Assembly: GCA_021794835.1 (NCBI GenBank)
Contig: JAJYQA010000029.1
Span: 111,090-175,089, forward strand
Length of the DNA: 64,000 nt
Reading direction: 5' to 3'
Source of the DNA: Actinomycetes bacterium
GTDB lineage: Bacteria > Actinomycetota > Aquicultoria > Aquicultorales > Aquicultoraceae
A program made the translations under genes and the position numbers. The notes beneath the pieces were generated by a model. It did no database searches. It saw only the letters and a program-made list of their open reading frames with translations, and had not been told where the DNA came from. Within the stretch, counting starts at the first letter, position 1; every line of letters begins with the position of its first letter. Below, piece by piece: positions 7,575 to 16,727 of this stretch.

Positions 7575-8564
7575 TCAAGCTGCTTCTTTACGCTTCCGTG
7601 GCCTGGCAACACAAGTAGGCAGGCCTTCGCGGATCGTCGGGTATATTGGGCTAAACCCTAGCTCACTTTTTGTCTTTGTTGTATCTGCCGCAAAATTTGA
7701 AGTACTGAAAGTTAAGATGTCGTTATTAATAAGTGGAGTAGTTCCTGTAACCGATGCCCACAAGGTATCCAGGGATGCAGAAATCCAATAAAGCCAGATT
7801 GGCGCAAATCCCGGTCTTGGCGTCCCCATAATATCTGCTAGCTCAAAGATGAAATTTTTAAATTGGACGGGTTCGTCATCGGCGATGTTATATATTTGCC
7901 CCGCCGTCTTCTTATTCCCAAGCACCAGGGCCATCGCCTGCGTTACATCATTAATATGCGCAAAACTCGCAATATAGTTTCCGTCTCCGGGTATGCGGTA
8001 GAGTCCTCGTTGCATGAAAGTCTTTAAAGTTTTAATAAATCTCACATCGGGGCCATACACAGTTCCGAGCCTGAGGATGGTGACCGCCAACTTACCATGC
8101 TGATTTAGGATGAGAAGATGCTGCTCGCAGAGCTTCTTATAGAGAGCATGGTAACAGTTTGGTTGAGTGGATGCCTCTTCGGGGCTTATTGGCTTAGATG
8201 GTTTGGTATGTGGCCCTAGCACCAGCGGGAAGCTGGGAAAGACGAACCGTTTGACGCCTTTGTCGATGCACTCGTTTGCGACATTGATTGTGCCCTCGTA
8301 GTTTATCTTTCTTAACTCTTCCCCTGGGTTTACGACAAAAAGTGCAGCCGCCAGGTGGTAGGTGATATCGATATTTATCGCCGCCCCGTTAAGAGTTCTG
8401 GGGTCGGTGATGTCCGCGATAAATATCTCAACACCGGGTTGTCTTATCCTGTTGGCTTCTCGCGGTGATCTAATCAAAGCCCTGATTTTATGCCCTTGTC
8501 TAAGAAGCGTGGAAATTAAGTTGGAGCCGATGTCTCCCCCCGCGCCGGTTACGAGTATCTTCAT
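7575..8564 (-). CDS. NAD-dependent epimerase/dehydratase (extended SDR)
   Basis: 329 residues. It begins MKILVTGAGGDIGSNLISTLL with the GxxGxxG nucleotide-binding motif. The catalytic YxxxK is present as YHALYKKLCEQ near residue 143, and a conserved ILRLGTVYGPD follows. The family includes UDP-sugar epimerases, dihydroflavonol reductases and 3-beta-hydroxysteroid dehydrogenases; the C-terminal IYNIADDEPVQF is generic. The substrate is unknown. It is monocistronic, separated by 92 nt from the DUF255 gene. Confidence 0.85.
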   Translation of the reverse strand: MKILVTGAGGDIGSNLISTLLRQGHKIRALIRSPREANRIRQPGVEIFIADITDPRTLNGAAINIDITYHLAAALFVVNPGEELRKINYEGTINVANECIDKGVKRFVFPSFPLVLGPHTKPSKPISPEEASTQPNCYHALYKKLCEQHLLILNQHGKLAVTILRLGTVYGPDVRFIKTLKTFMQRGLYRIPGDGNYIASFAHINDVTQAMALVLGNKKTAGQIYNIADDEPVQFKNFIFELADIMGTPRPGFAPIWLYWISASLDTLWASVTGTTPLINNDILTFSTSNFAADTTKTKSELGFSPIYPTIREGLPTCVARPRKRKEAA

Positions 8565-8686
8565 GTTTTTAGTAGATACCCAAAAAACCGTAATTAGCTT
8601 ACTGATTAGGTTTGCATATCTACTAGGTTAACAAGTAAACCGGTGAGTCAGTGAACAGTGAACGTTGAACTGCTATAATCTTCTTT

Positions 8687-9595
8687 ATGCGAATAGGAAA
8701 ACAAGTGACGAAGTTCATACTTGCTTTGGCAATAGGGCTGTTGGGTGGCTGGTTATTTATGAGTCGCAAAGAAAGCACCAAGAAGCTAGCCCGCTTTCAT
8801 GGCTGGCGCATCATTGACTTCTTACATAGCTACTTCTATCTTAAGTGGACCGCCACATATCTAAGGCCGGTAAAATACGTCCTAGAGCATCCGAATTTTT
8901 TTCCCGAACGTATCAGAAGCGCGGGCGAAAAGCTGATACAGACCCATCACTCTAAAGTAATTACAACCGAGACGGCCAGACGGCTTGTTGATGTTAGGCA
9001 GCCAATTGCCATTAAAAACCCCGAGCAAGTTGTGCCTTTTGAGAGGGCACGTGATATCATCCTTAAAAACTCCGATCATATTGCCGTTACCGACTGTGCC
9101 TGCAGGCTGATTTCCGAGAGTCCATGCCAGCCGATCGATGTCTGCCTTGTTTTAGGTGAGCCGTTCGTTGATTTTGTAGTTGAGCATAAAAAGGGAAACG
9201 CACGTAAGGTGGACGCACCTGAGGCCCTCGCGATTCTTGAGAGAGAGCACAAGATGGGGCGGGTGCATACCGCTTGGTTTAAGGATGTCGCGGGGGATAG
9301 GCTGTACTCGTTGTGTAACTGCTGCGCGGACAGCTGTCTTGGGCTTCATGCCCTCTCGCACGGCTTTGAGGTAGTTGCCTCATCAGGATACACTGCGCAT
9401 GTTGACGATGATGCGTGCGCTCTCTGTGGCGATTGCGTTAGTGCATGCCAGTTCGGCGCAATCGCTATGGCCGATTTGGTTGAGATAAACGAAGACAAAT
9501 GCAAGGGCTGTGGCGTATGTGTTGAGACCTGCCCCTCCAGGGCGATTGAACTCCATGAAGACCCCCGTAAACCGGGACCGTTAGTTCTGCCATAG
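8687..9595 (+). CDS. Membrane-anchored 2x[4Fe-4S] ferredoxin-domain protein
   Basis: 302 residues. An N-terminal hydrophobic helix (FILALAIGLLGGWLFM) precedes a region with TDCACRLISESPCQ and SLCNCCADSCLGL, which carry extra cysteines. The C-terminal bacterial-type ferredoxin domain has CALCGDCVSACQFGAI and CKGCGVCVETCPSRAI, giving two [4Fe-4S] clusters. It matches the type of Fe-S proteins common in anaerobes that carry a CxCR segment before a ferredoxin domain. The partner is unknown. A TATAAT-like box (TATAATC) lies about 15 nt upstream of the ATG, so the leader is very short and the ribosome site weak. Confidence 0.8.
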   Translation: MRIGKQVTKFILALAIGLLGGWLFMSRKESTKKLARFHGWRIIDFLHSYFYLKWTATYLRPVKYVLEHPNFFPERIRSAGEKLIQTHHSKVITTETARRLVDVRQPIAIKNPEQVVPFERARDIILKNSDHIAVTDCACRLISESPCQPIDVCLVLGEPFVDFVVEHKKGNARKVDAPEALAILEREHKMGRVHTAWFKDVAGDRLYSLCNCCADSCLGLHALSHGFEVVASSGYTAHVDDDACALCGDCVSACQFGAIAMADLVEINEDKCKGCGVCVETCPSRAIELHEDPRKPGPLVLP

Positions 9596-9697
9596 GTTTG
9601 GATTTAGATCTTGCCTAAGTTTAGATATTACTTAATTGAGATAGCAAGAGTTTCTCTTTGTTATGTTTAATTTTTCTACGAAGATGCGGAAATTGAA

Positions 9698-10723
9698 CTA
9701 GTGCGAATGTATAGGTAAGTTATCATGCTCATGCGCCTCAAAGCGGTGGAATTCCTCACCAGATGCACCCATTGGGTCAATATGGACGGTCGCTTGCGAA
9801 AGGTAGCTAAGATGGTGCAATAGCTGGTGCTGTACCTCGACAGCAATATCATGGGCAGATTCGACCGTAAGGTTTGGATTAACGGCAACGTTAACTTCAG
9901 CACGAAGTCGGTGGCCCAACCAGCGTACTCGAATCTGCGTAACCTCTTTAACATCGTTAACATGTGTAATTGCATGTTGTATCTCGTTAACCACCCCGGG
10001 GTCAACGCCGTCTAATAATCGCGAAAATACCGCTTTAGCGGAATCCCAGACAATGCGCGCAATTGCAATAGTGATAAGTAATCCAATAATCGGGTCGGCG
10101 AATGGGTAGCCAAGCAGTATGCCAACAGCGCCAAACAATACCGCAAGACTGGTAAGCCCATCGATGCGTGCATGGTGTCCATCGGCAACTAAAGCAGCAC
10201 TTCCAATATCCTTGCCAACCCGGATGCGAAAGGTCGCCACAGTTTCATTGCCGATGAAGCCAATAATAGCCGCTATAGCAACCGCCCAGACATTGCTTAC
10301 TGCTTGCGGATGCAAAAGCCGGTTAACCGACTCAAATCCAGCAACGATTGCGCTGAAAAGAATAATAAGAACAATAGTTATACCCGCTAAGTCCTCAACT
10401 CTACCATATCCGTAGGTATATCGTTTATTAGGCTTTAATCTTGCCAACGCAAAGGCAATCCAGAGAGGGATAGCGGTTGCGGCATCACCAAAGTTATGGA
10501 TAGTATCCGCAAGAAGTGCAACGCTTCCGGAAACTACAACGACCGTGATTTGGATAATTGCAGTTAATAATAAGCCGATGAATGACCACTTGATTGCCCA
10601 AATACCACGCTCGGTTGTATAAATCGTTGGATCAATCGCACCGTGCGTATGACTATGGGCGACATGGTCGTGGTTGTCACTGTTCGAGTGGTCATGATGG
10701 TGGGTATGGCTGTTTCTTAACAT
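9698..10723 (-). CDS. Cation diffusion facilitator (Zn/Co/Cd-type efflux)
   Basis: 341 residues. The His-rich N-terminus (SHTHHHDHSNSDNHDH) is typical of metal-buffering tails. Six membrane segments follow. The transport-site motifs are LLADTIHNFGDA in helix 2 and ALVADGHHARIDGLTS in helix 5, both HxxxD, which favours zinc in this family. The cytoplasmic C-terminal domain ends in another His/Asp/Glu-rich segment. It would export divalent metal in exchange for protons. It is a single gene with a 190-nt leader. I looked for a metal riboswitch in that leader and saw no recognisable one. Confidence 0.93.
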   Translation of the reverse strand: MLRNSHTHHHDHSNSDNHDHVAHSHTHGAIDPTIYTTERGIWAIKWSFIGLLLTAIIQITVVVVSGSVALLADTIHNFGDAATAIPLWIAFALARLKPNKRYTYGYGRVEDLAGITIVLIILFSAIVAGFESVNRLLHPQAVSNVWAVAIAAIIGFIGNETVATFRIRVGKDIGSAALVADGHHARIDGLTSLAVLFGAVGILLGYPFADPIIGLLITIAIARIVWDSAKAVFSRLLDGVDPGVVNEIQHAITHVNDVKEVTQIRVRWLGHRLRAEVNVAVNPNLTVESAHDIAVEVQHQLLHHLSYLSQATVHIDPMGASGEEFHRFEAHEHDNLPIHSH

Positions 10724-10940
10724 TTAACCTCACTACTTACCAATACTTTTAAGGTGGTAACCTTGCCAGGTAGACTGCCAAGCAGTATTTGACGGTCCGA
10801 GCAGGGTTGATGGTCTAAAAATCGCTAAAAAATATTATAGTTTATTGGGGGACGTTTCTCAACTTTCGTGTGAGCTGCTGTAAAAGGTTAGCGGAGGGAG
10901 CTTTCCTAAAACTTCCGTTCTATAAAAGTTCCATAAAAGA

Positions 10941-10966
10941 AAAATGGCCCCGTAGGGCCATTTTTT
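10941..10966 (-). terminator. Bidirectional terminator
   Basis: AAAATGGCCC-CGTA-GGGCCATTTT is a 10-bp stem with a 4-nt loop. It has T-runs outside on both strands: TTTTTT on plus, and TCTTTTATGG following on minus. It lies 15 nt after the minus-strand stop at 10981. Confidence 0.85.
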
Positions 10967-10980
10967 GAGATTCATGGGTT

Positions 10981-11190
10981 TTATTTCTTACTCTTAGCAG
11001 TAGTCGTAGTTGCGGTACTCTTCGGCTTGCTTGATTTTTTCTGGGTTGATACCTTGGTGGTGGTTGTTGCTCCACTCTTGGCCACCTTGTTGCAACCGAT
11101 TGCACCAACTAAAACAACTAACAAAGTAACGATAATAATTGCTAGCTTGCCGATAAGGCGTAGAGATTTAGACGACGCTTGCAAGTTCAT
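10981..11190 (-). CDS. Small putative lipoprotein with Thr/Ser/Lys tail
   Basis: 69 residues: a basic start, a hydrophobic helix ending in a lipobox (LLVVLVGAIGC at about 23-33), then a Thr/Lys/Ser-rich low-complexity tail (TTTTKVSTQKKSSKPKS). If lipidated, the Cys anchors a short cationic peptide outside the membrane. It has its own terminator and a GGAGG site. No function is known. Confidence 0.6.
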   Translation of the reverse strand: MNLQASSKSLRLIGKLAIIIVTLLVVLVGAIGCNKVAKSGATTTTKVSTQKKSSKPKSTATTTTAKSKK

Positions 11191-11307
11191 TCAAACCTCC
11201 TTAATAGTTTTACTTTTTGCTAAAGATTAAAAATATATTTTAGAGCTTAGTTTTAAACAAAGTTCCTGTAACTTGTAAACAAAATGTAAAAATTGAAAGG
11301 GAGTTGG

Positions 11308-12717
11308 TTATACTGCATTAGCTGTGTTCTTTAGGGGAAGTTTGATGGTGAACTCGCAACCGCGCGGGCCTCGGTTATGTACGGTGATGTTGCCACCATG
11401 GTTTTCAATTAATAGTTTGCTAATTGCCAGGCCAAGCCCGGTACCGGCATATTCTTGTCTTGAAGAAGGGTTGCCGATATAAAAGCGATCGAAGATATTC
11501 GGCAGCTCGTCGGCTGGAATACCTGCACCTTCGTCGGCAAATTTCACCCAAAACTCGGTAGGTGTCCAACCGGATTGAACATACACTGTGCTATCCGGCG
11601 GCGAAAACTTTATAGCGTTGTCAATTATATTAATGAAAACCTCGGTTAGTCGCTGTGGGTCGGCCTGGATGGTTTTTTCGCTACTTGTGCCTGATAAGAT
11701 AAGCCCTACATTCTTTTCAGCGGCGATGGGCCTACATATCTCTACCACTTCGGAAAGCACGGTTCCCGGCACAACATCCGTCCAGTTAAATTGAAGGTGG
11801 CCGCTGCGGAGTCTAGCCAGTGTCAGGAGATCATCAACTATTTCGGCCAGACGTTCGGACTCAGCATAGATCCTAGCCAGATAGGTAGGATGCTTGGTTA
11901 AAGGGACTGTGCCGTCCAACATACCTTGTGCGAAACCTCGGATGGATGTTAGCGGGGTCCGCAGCTCATGCGAAACATTGGCCAGGAAATCTTGCCGGGT
12001 CCGTTCAAGCGCCTCAAGCTGGATTGCCATATAGTCCAGAGTTTGGGCAAGCCGACCGATCTCGTCGGTACGGCTAATGTTTATGCGCGCGCTAAAATCG
12101 CCCTGCCCCATCTTTAAAGCTGCCTGGTTCATTTTTGTAAAAGGAGATGTAAAGTAGCGCGAGATAAGATAAGTTGGGATTATTGATATAGCAAAGGCTC
12201 CCATAGCAGCAAACCACACCAAATGTATGAGGTTTCTAATCGGTCCGTGGATATCCTCAATAAGGGTAAAAGCTATAATCGTCAATTTTGGGATCGCTAT
12301 GGATGTTACAAGAAGATCCAATGAGGAGTTATCTGGATCATTTAGCATCATCGTAGTTTTACCGTTTTTTTTCGTTTCTTTGGCTAGGTGTTGGAGCATT
12401 TCGTCACTTGGGGCTCCAGCGATATCTGGGTCCGTTGCAAAAAGCAGCCTGTTATTTAAATCAAGTATGCAAAAGTGTGTCTTCTCCAAACGATCAATAA
12501 TCTGGATTTCTTGGTTATACCTGGCGATTGCCAACTGACCGCGTATATATCGCTCAGTCAGCTCTTTTACTTCTCTGACGGCTTTGTCTTGCTGGATTTC
12601 GTATTTATAAGTAAAGTAGTCTGAGAAGAGTCCGCTAAGAAATATACTTAAAGCCGCAGTGGTAAATAGAGCCGTTCCAAGTCCGAAGACAAGGATTTTA
12701 GAGAAGATGCTTCGCAT
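11308..12717 (-). CDS. Membrane sensor histidine kinase (OmpR-partner type)
   Basis: 469 residues from the ATG at 12717, preceded by GGGGGGAG; the track's 12747 start would add 10 residues and overlap the response regulator more. The layout is a first helix (ILVFGLGTALFTTAAL), an extracytoplasmic sensor domain with DIAGAPSDEMLQHL, a second helix near residue 185, HAMP (FTKMNQAALKMGQGDFSARI), HisKA with FLANVSHELRTPLTSIRG (phospho-His), and HATPase with NIIDNAIKFS, DEGAGIP and GTGLGLAI. It overlaps the response-regulator gene by 20 nt, so the pair is translationally coupled. Signal unknown. The external domain resembles the double-Cache/PAS-like sensors of PhoR/ResE-type kinases. Confidence 0.93.
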   Translation of the reverse strand: MRSIFSKILVFGLGTALFTTAALSIFLSGLFSDYFTYKYEIQQDKAVREVKELTERYIRGQLAIARYNQEIQIIDRLEKTHFCILDLNNRLLFATDPDIAGAPSDEMLQHLAKETKKNGKTTMMLNDPDNSSLDLLVTSIAIPKLTIIAFTLIEDIHGPIRNLIHLVWFAAMGAFAISIIPTYLISRYFTSPFTKMNQAALKMGQGDFSARINISRTDEIGRLAQTLDYMAIQLEALERTRQDFLANVSHELRTPLTSIRGFAQGMLDGTVPLTKHPTYLARIYAESERLAEIVDDLLTLARLRSGHLQFNWTDVVPGTVLSEVVEICRPIAAEKNVGLILSGTSSEKTIQADPQRLTEVFINIIDNAIKFSPPDSTVYVQSGWTPTEFWVKFADEGAGIPADELPNIFDRFYIGNPSSRQEYAGTGLGLAISKLLIENHGGNITVHNRGPRGCEFTIKLPLKNTANAV

Positions 12718-13408
12718 TTTCTCCCCCCAGAACGAACTTATACCCAACGCCCCAAATAGTTTTTATCTGGCATGTATCTGATATAAGCTCTAGTTTCTCC
12801 CGGAGACGGTTGATATGAACATCAACTGTGCGGGTATTACCTGGAAAATCAAATCCCCAGAGCTGTTGTAGCAAGAACTCACGGGTAAAAACCTGGTCGG
12901 GATGACTTGCCAAGAAATGCAAAAGTTCAATCTCTCGCGGTGTTAGATCGGCTACCTCACCCGCTATCTTGACTGCGTAGCTATTAATATTGATGGTTAG
13001 GTTGGGCAGTTCTATTTGCTGGGGTTTATCTTCGCTGCGCCGAAGAACAGCCTTGATACGTGCCGCTAGCTCCAGCGGGTCGAAGGGCTTGATGATGTAA
13101 TCATCAGCCCCTAGATTGAACCCCCGCAGTCTATCTTGAATTTCGCCTTTGGCGGTAAGTATAATTACCGGCAACGACGTGCGCTGCCTAACCCAACGGC
13201 AAATTTCCCAACCGTCTACCTGGGGAAGCATAAGGTCGAGTACAACCAGGTTAATGTCAGAGCTGCCGGATAGGACCTTAAGAGCCTCGGAACCATCCAG
13301 TGCCGTAACACATCGAAAGCCCTGGTTTTCTAGGTATAGTCGGATTAGATCTGATATATTGCGGTCGTCTTCAACAATTAAAACTGTAGTTAAGTTGCTT
13401 AACTGCAT
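12698..13408 (-). CDS. OmpR-family response regulator
   Basis: 236 residues from the ATG at 13408, 6 nt after AAGGAAGG; the track begins at a TTG two codons earlier. Receiver domain: VLIVEDDRN (acidic pocket), the phospho-acceptor in LVVLDLMLPQVDGWE, and the switch Lys in IIKPFDPLEL. The C-terminal winged helix ends NTRTVDVHINRLREKLE and WGVGYKF. It acts as a DNA-binding transcription factor phosphorylated by the adjacent kinase. A divergent small membrane-protein gene at 13556 is a possible target. Confidence 0.95.
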   Translation of the reverse strand: MQLSNLTTVLIVEDDRNISDLIRLYLENQGFRCVTALDGSEALKVLSGSSDINLVVLDLMLPQVDGWEICRWVRQRTSLPVIILTAKGEIQDRLRGFNLGADDYIIKPFDPLELAARIKAVLRRSEDKPQQIELPNLTININSYAVKIAGEVADLTPREIELLHFLASHPDQVFTREFLLQQLWGFDFPGNTRTVDVHINRLREKLELISDTCQIKTIWGVGYKFVLGGENAKHLL

Positions 13409-13555
13409 TAACAACCTTCCTTACCTAAACTAGAGTATAGCATTGTTGTGCAGGTTTTAAGGTACGTTATGAAATATTTCATTTTTAGACCAGAAAAGTT
13501 TATTGACCAGATTTTAAAAATGCGGGTACATAAAAGTCAGATGGGGGTGATGATG

Positions 13556-13741
13556 ATGGCAGCAAGACCAGCCAATACTTTCTGGAACATACTGTATATA
13601 GTACTTGTTATTTTCGTCATTTTGGCTTTACTGCAACTTCTAGGCGTATTTGCCTTTACGTCCGCTGTAGCAAGCATAATCTATACCTTGGCGGTAATTT
13701 TCATTATAGTAGCGGTTCTACACTTGCTAGGGTTGTTCTAG
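13556..13741 (+). CDS. Small two-helix membrane protein (lmo0937-like)
   Basis: 61 residues from the ATG at 13556, 6 nt after GGGGGTG. The track's longer start at 13448 lies in the likely promoter. It contains two hydrophobic helices (NILYIVLVIFVILALLQLL, and IIYTLAVIFIIVAVLHLLGLF). The second has the I-A-V-I-x-I-I-x-x-x-L-H-L-L-G pattern of tiny lmo0937/YqaE-like stress membrane proteins. It is divergent from the two-component system, which could regulate it. Confidence 0.6.
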   Translation: MAARPANTFWNILYIVLVIFVILALLQLLGVFAFTSAVASIIYTLAVIFIIVAVLHLLGLF

Positions 13742-13768
13742 CATTACAATAGGGCCTATAGATAAGAT

Positions 13769-13804
13769 AACCACGGCAAGGGGGCCAGGCCCCTTGCCGT
13801 GGTT
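13769..13804 (+). terminator. Strong hairpin terminator after the small membrane gene
   Basis: AACCACGGCAAGGGG and CCCCTTGCCGTGGTT form a perfect 15-bp stem with a 6-nt loop 28 nt after the stop at 13741. The downstream T-tract is weak (AATAG), so it may act mainly as an RNA-stabilising 3' end. The rest of the 13742-14045 gap is AT-rich and holds only the presumed promoter of the PucR gene. Confidence 0.7.
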
Positions 13805-14045
13805 AATAGCTAAATTGAGTCCTCTATCTCTTCTAACTTAAAGTTTTCTACCATAGCCGAGATCATATTATCGAATAATACATGCCGTGGAACTTTTGGG
13901 AAAAATATTTAATCCGATTGTTACTTTGTGGAAACACTGGTGAAACTTTTGTTGGATAAATTACTAGTAAGATACAAAACGACAGATACCTGCAAAGGCA
14001 ATGATGCTGGAGCAGGTATCCTTTGTCTGTAGTTAGGTAGTATAT

Positions 14046-15659
14046 ATGGTGGGCGGAATTAGCTTAGACAGAGTTTTAAAAATAAAAAGCCTTCAGAATT
14101 CAAAGATTCTGGCTGGCGGGGACCAGCTTGATCGCCTGGTGACCAGTGTGACAGTCGGAGAGGTTCCCGACATCGCAAATTGGCTTACCGGGGGCGAGCT
14201 GGTACTCTCAACCTTCTTTGCCGTATCTAGTGATCCAAAAGCAATCAGCTCGCTTGCAAAAAATATAATCAATGGTCCAGCGGCAGCGCTTGCCGTAAAG
14301 CCAGCGCGGTTTTTAGAGTCGTTACCGTCCGACGTGCTGGAGCTTGCCGAGAAGCTGGAATTCCCCATTATTGAGGTGCCGTCCGATGTCCGCTGGACGA
14401 CAATTATAGCCGATGTTTATGAGACAATGGCAATGGTAAATAATCAAATCGCAGGAGATATTGGAGGCGAGCTTCTTCGGGCGGCAATCGATGGTCGAGG
14501 ACTGAAATCAATTGTTCAAACCGCATCGAGAAGGCTGGATGCTCCAGTAATTATTTATGACTTTCTCGATGGGATTATCGCTGAAGCAACACCCACAGAA
14601 CCATTCCCACACGACATAGTACCGCTACTTAAGCATAAGGATGAATTGGACGATCGGGATAGCTACATTAACAGGCAACGACCGTCGCCTGTTAAGCACA
14701 TTAAGGTTGACGGCAACGACCTGTTTTTCGCTAATGTGTTGATCGGCTCTGAAGTTGTCGCGGTTGTAGCTACTGTTGTTCCAGACACTCTTGATGAGGT
14801 CTCAATAAATTTCTTAAAAAGAGCCGCTGAGGCGGCCGCAGTTGAAATAGCCAGGACGAGAGCGATTGAGAAAGCCGAGGTCAAGGTTTACGGAGATTTC
14901 TTAAACGATCTTATTGCAGGTCGCATACCTTTAGAGCAGGCAGGGTCGAGAGTTTCTAAACTGGGAGCTGATTTTTCGAAAGGATACAACGTTCTTTATT
15001 GTTCTTTCGAGCCGGAGGAAAAGCTAATGCGCTTTTACCGCGAGACCTCGCGTTATATACGGTTCGAGTCGCCAGGGTCTCTACTGATAGAGCACGAGGG
15101 AAGTCTGGTGATTTTGCTTGCACACACTAGCGAACTTGCCAAAATTGGACGGTCGCATTACGTAAGGGAAATATCCCGAAAGATTCTGGCTGTATCAGAA
15201 ATGCTGAACGCAAAAGTTGCTATAGGTATAGGCCGACTTAGGACAAACGTTATGGATATTTTAAAGGCGCTAGACGAAGCAAAGGTCGCGCTCGATTTTG
15301 GGCGAAGACTCGACGAGGCTAGCTCGATAACTGAATTTGATCAAGTCGGGATATACCGCCTTCTTCTTCCACTTACAAGAGAGGCCAGGGAAGATGGGCG
15401 CCTTTATTATGCAGACACAGTTGGCCTGCTTGCTGAATATGATAGACGACATGGCACCGATCTTGTGCCCACGCTTGAATCCTTCCGTAGAAATAACGAA
15501 AACGTTGCGCTGACCGCAGAGGAGCTATATACACACCGCCACACAGTACGCTATAGGCTGCAGAGGATAGCAGAGATTTCTGGCTGTGACCCGTTTGTTG
15601 GCGTCGAGCGGGAGAAGCTCTATATGGGCTTATATGTTAAATACCTGTTAAATCTATAA
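14046..15659 (+). CDS. PucR-family transcriptional regulator
   Basis: 537 residues. The N-terminal PucR domain (about 5-120) contains GGDQLDRLVTSVTVGEVPDIANW and GELVLSTFF. A central GGDEF-like/CdaR region follows (about 280-420, IAIGIGRLRTNVMDILKALDEAK-like pattern). The C-terminal HTH_30 reads NENVALTAEELYTHRHTVRYRL. PucR regulators respond to purine or amino-acid pools. No purine catabolic gene is next to it; the GS/permease module starts 3.3 kb downstream. A palindrome sits right behind the gene. Confidence 0.9.
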   Translation: MVGGISLDRVLKIKSLQNSKILAGGDQLDRLVTSVTVGEVPDIANWLTGGELVLSTFFAVSSDPKAISSLAKNIINGPAAALAVKPARFLESLPSDVLELAEKLEFPIIEVPSDVRWTTIIADVYETMAMVNNQIAGDIGGELLRAAIDGRGLKSIVQTASRRLDAPVIIYDFLDGIIAEATPTEPFPHDIVPLLKHKDELDDRDSYINRQRPSPVKHIKVDGNDLFFANVLIGSEVVAVVATVVPDTLDEVSINFLKRAAEAAAVEIARTRAIEKAEVKVYGDFLNDLIAGRIPLEQAGSRVSKLGADFSKGYNVLYCSFEPEEKLMRFYRETSRYIRFESPGSLLIEHEGSLVILLAHTSELAKIGRSHYVREISRKILAVSEMLNAKVAIGIGRLRTNVMDILKALDEAKVALDFGRRLDEASSITEFDQVGIYRLLLPLTREAREDGRLYYADTVGLLAEYDRRHGTDLVPTLESFRRNNENVALTAEELYTHRHTVRYRLQRIAEISGCDPFVGVEREKLYMGLYVKYLLNL

Positions 15660-15696
15660 ATCCCTTACCTTGACTATCGCCTATGAGACACAAATG

Positions 15697-15716
15697 TTTT
15701 GTACAAATGTACAAAA
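15697..15716. promoter_or_regulatory. Perfect 9-2-9 dyad TTTTGTACA-AA-TGTACAAAA
   Basis: TTTTGTACA and TGTACAAAA are perfect reverse complements separated by AA, 38 nt after the pucR stop. The AT-rich, short-spacer form looks like a dimeric regulator operator rather than a terminator (no GC stem). Which regulator binds cannot be told. Confidence 0.5.
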
Positions 15717-15782
15717 GTTGGCCACTGGATTTGTGCTCTGAGCCAAGGATTCTTTTAAACAATGGGCCTAATGTCTAGCTAA

Positions 15783-15902
15783 GGTCGTGAAGTAAAAAGA
15801 GGAGACATTCTCAAGCCTGAAGCCACTCTTGAAAAATCATCGTTCATGGACGAGATTATTGGAATAAGAACTGGCATAAAAGGCGACAACACCCTGGTTT
15901 AA
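15783..15902 (+). other. Short open stretch, possible gene remnant
   Basis: One frame is open for 39 codons (GREVKRGDILKPEATLEKSS... to GDNTLV, stop at 15900-15902) with protein-like composition, but no start codon before an internal ATG at 15847 and no recognised family. It lies in the 619-nt gap between pucR and trmO. That gap otherwise holds the dyad at 15697, a terminator and an ABC-permease remnant. Confidence 0.25.
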
Positions 15903-15929
15903 CGTCGAATTGTAAATTGCTTTCTGCCG

Positions 15930-15968
15930 AGGATCCCTAGCCTCCCTCCAGGATAGGGATCCTTTTTT
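15930..15968 (+). terminator. Rho-independent terminator
   Basis: AGGATCCCTA and TAGGGATCCT pair (10 bp, 14-nt loop) and are followed directly by TTTTTT. It ends whatever transcript crosses the open stretch at 15783-15902, which suggests that stretch was once the end of a gene. Confidence 0.8.
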
Positions 15969-16024
15969 GTGCGCCTGGCATGGACGATGACTGTGCTTAT
16001 CTGAATTATTAGTGCATTTATTTA

Positions 16025-16159
16025 ATGCCGTACTTGTTCCCGTATGGTGGCATCTTGCTAACTATTGCAGCTGGGCTCTTGATCGGGGTCGTGGCAGCTC
16101 TCGTCCCGGCACGACACGCAGCGCGACTTAATATTGTCTCAGCATTGCAGTACGAATAA
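16025..16159 (+). pseudogene. C-terminal remnant of an FtsX/MacB-type ABC permease
   Basis: 44 residues: a hydrophobic helix (GGILLTIAAGLLIGVVAALV) followed by PARHAARLNIVSALQYE. This is the standard end of FtsX-domain permeases (a last helix, then P-A-R-x-A-A-R-x-x-x-x-x-A-L-x-Y-E). The rest of the gene, about 350 or more residues and its ATPase, is missing and an in-frame stop lies just upstream. It marks a deletion scar in this region. Confidence 0.6.
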
Positions 16160-16278
16160 AGGGTTGTGATATACTCAACTCGGTAGTACCTGAAGTAGAA
16201 GAAAAGTAATATCTGTCTAAAAGCGGTAGATTATGAATACATCATTGCTAAATTATATTAAGCGATGGAGGATGAATT

Positions 16279-16701
16279 ATGACCGAGTCTGAAACCTATC
16301 TCGTTCAACCTATCGGAATTGTGCGGTCCACGCTTCGCTCCCGTGAGGATGCCCCGAAACAGGGCTCGGAAGGAGCGCCAGATGCTTGGCTGGAAATCTA
16401 TCCGGCTTTTAGGGAAGCACTTGAGGGGATCACTCCGAATTCCGAGGTGGTGGTTCTGACTTGGTTTCACCAAGCCCACCGCGAAGTATTGAAAGTTCAC
16501 CCACGCCGTGACCCTGAGAGGCCGCTCTCGGGGGTCTTTGCCACACGTTCCCCCGACCGGCCGAATCCCATTGGTTTACATAGAGCTACAGTGCTAGAAA
16601 TCGACAGGCCCCGTGGAGTTCGGGTACATCCTCTAGAAGCCATAGATGGGACACCGATAGTTGATATAAAGCCGATCTTGGCAGAGTCGAGAGATGCATA
16701 G
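16279..16701 (+). CDS. TsaA/TrmO-like tRNA N6-methyltransferase domain protein
   Basis: 140 residues covering the TsaA/TrmO beta-barrel: PIGIVRSTLRSREDAPKQG at the start, VVVLTWFHQAHREVLKVHP in the centre, and FATRSPDRPNPIGLHRATVLEI, the family signature. The C-terminal half ends IDGTPIVDIKPIL. TrmO uses S-adenosylmethionine to methylate t6A37 of tRNA-Thr. E. coli TrmO has an extra C-terminal domain absent here, as in many short members that lie in metal or methylation gene sets. A GGAGG site (GGAGGATGAATT) precedes the ATG. Confidence 0.85.
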   Translation: MTESETYLVQPIGIVRSTLRSREDAPKQGSEGAPDAWLEIYPAFREALEGITPNSEVVVLTWFHQAHREVLKVHPRRDPERPLSGVFATRSPDRPNPIGLHRATVLEIDRPRGVRVHPLEAIDGTPIVDIKPILAESRDA

Positions 16702-16727
16702 CGATCAAAAACAAATAGCGACCAAGG

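Noticed and set aside
10724-10919. Metal riboswitch before the cation diffusion facilitator
   Set aside because: The leader has no recognisable conserved core or terminator switch; it is only AT-rich.
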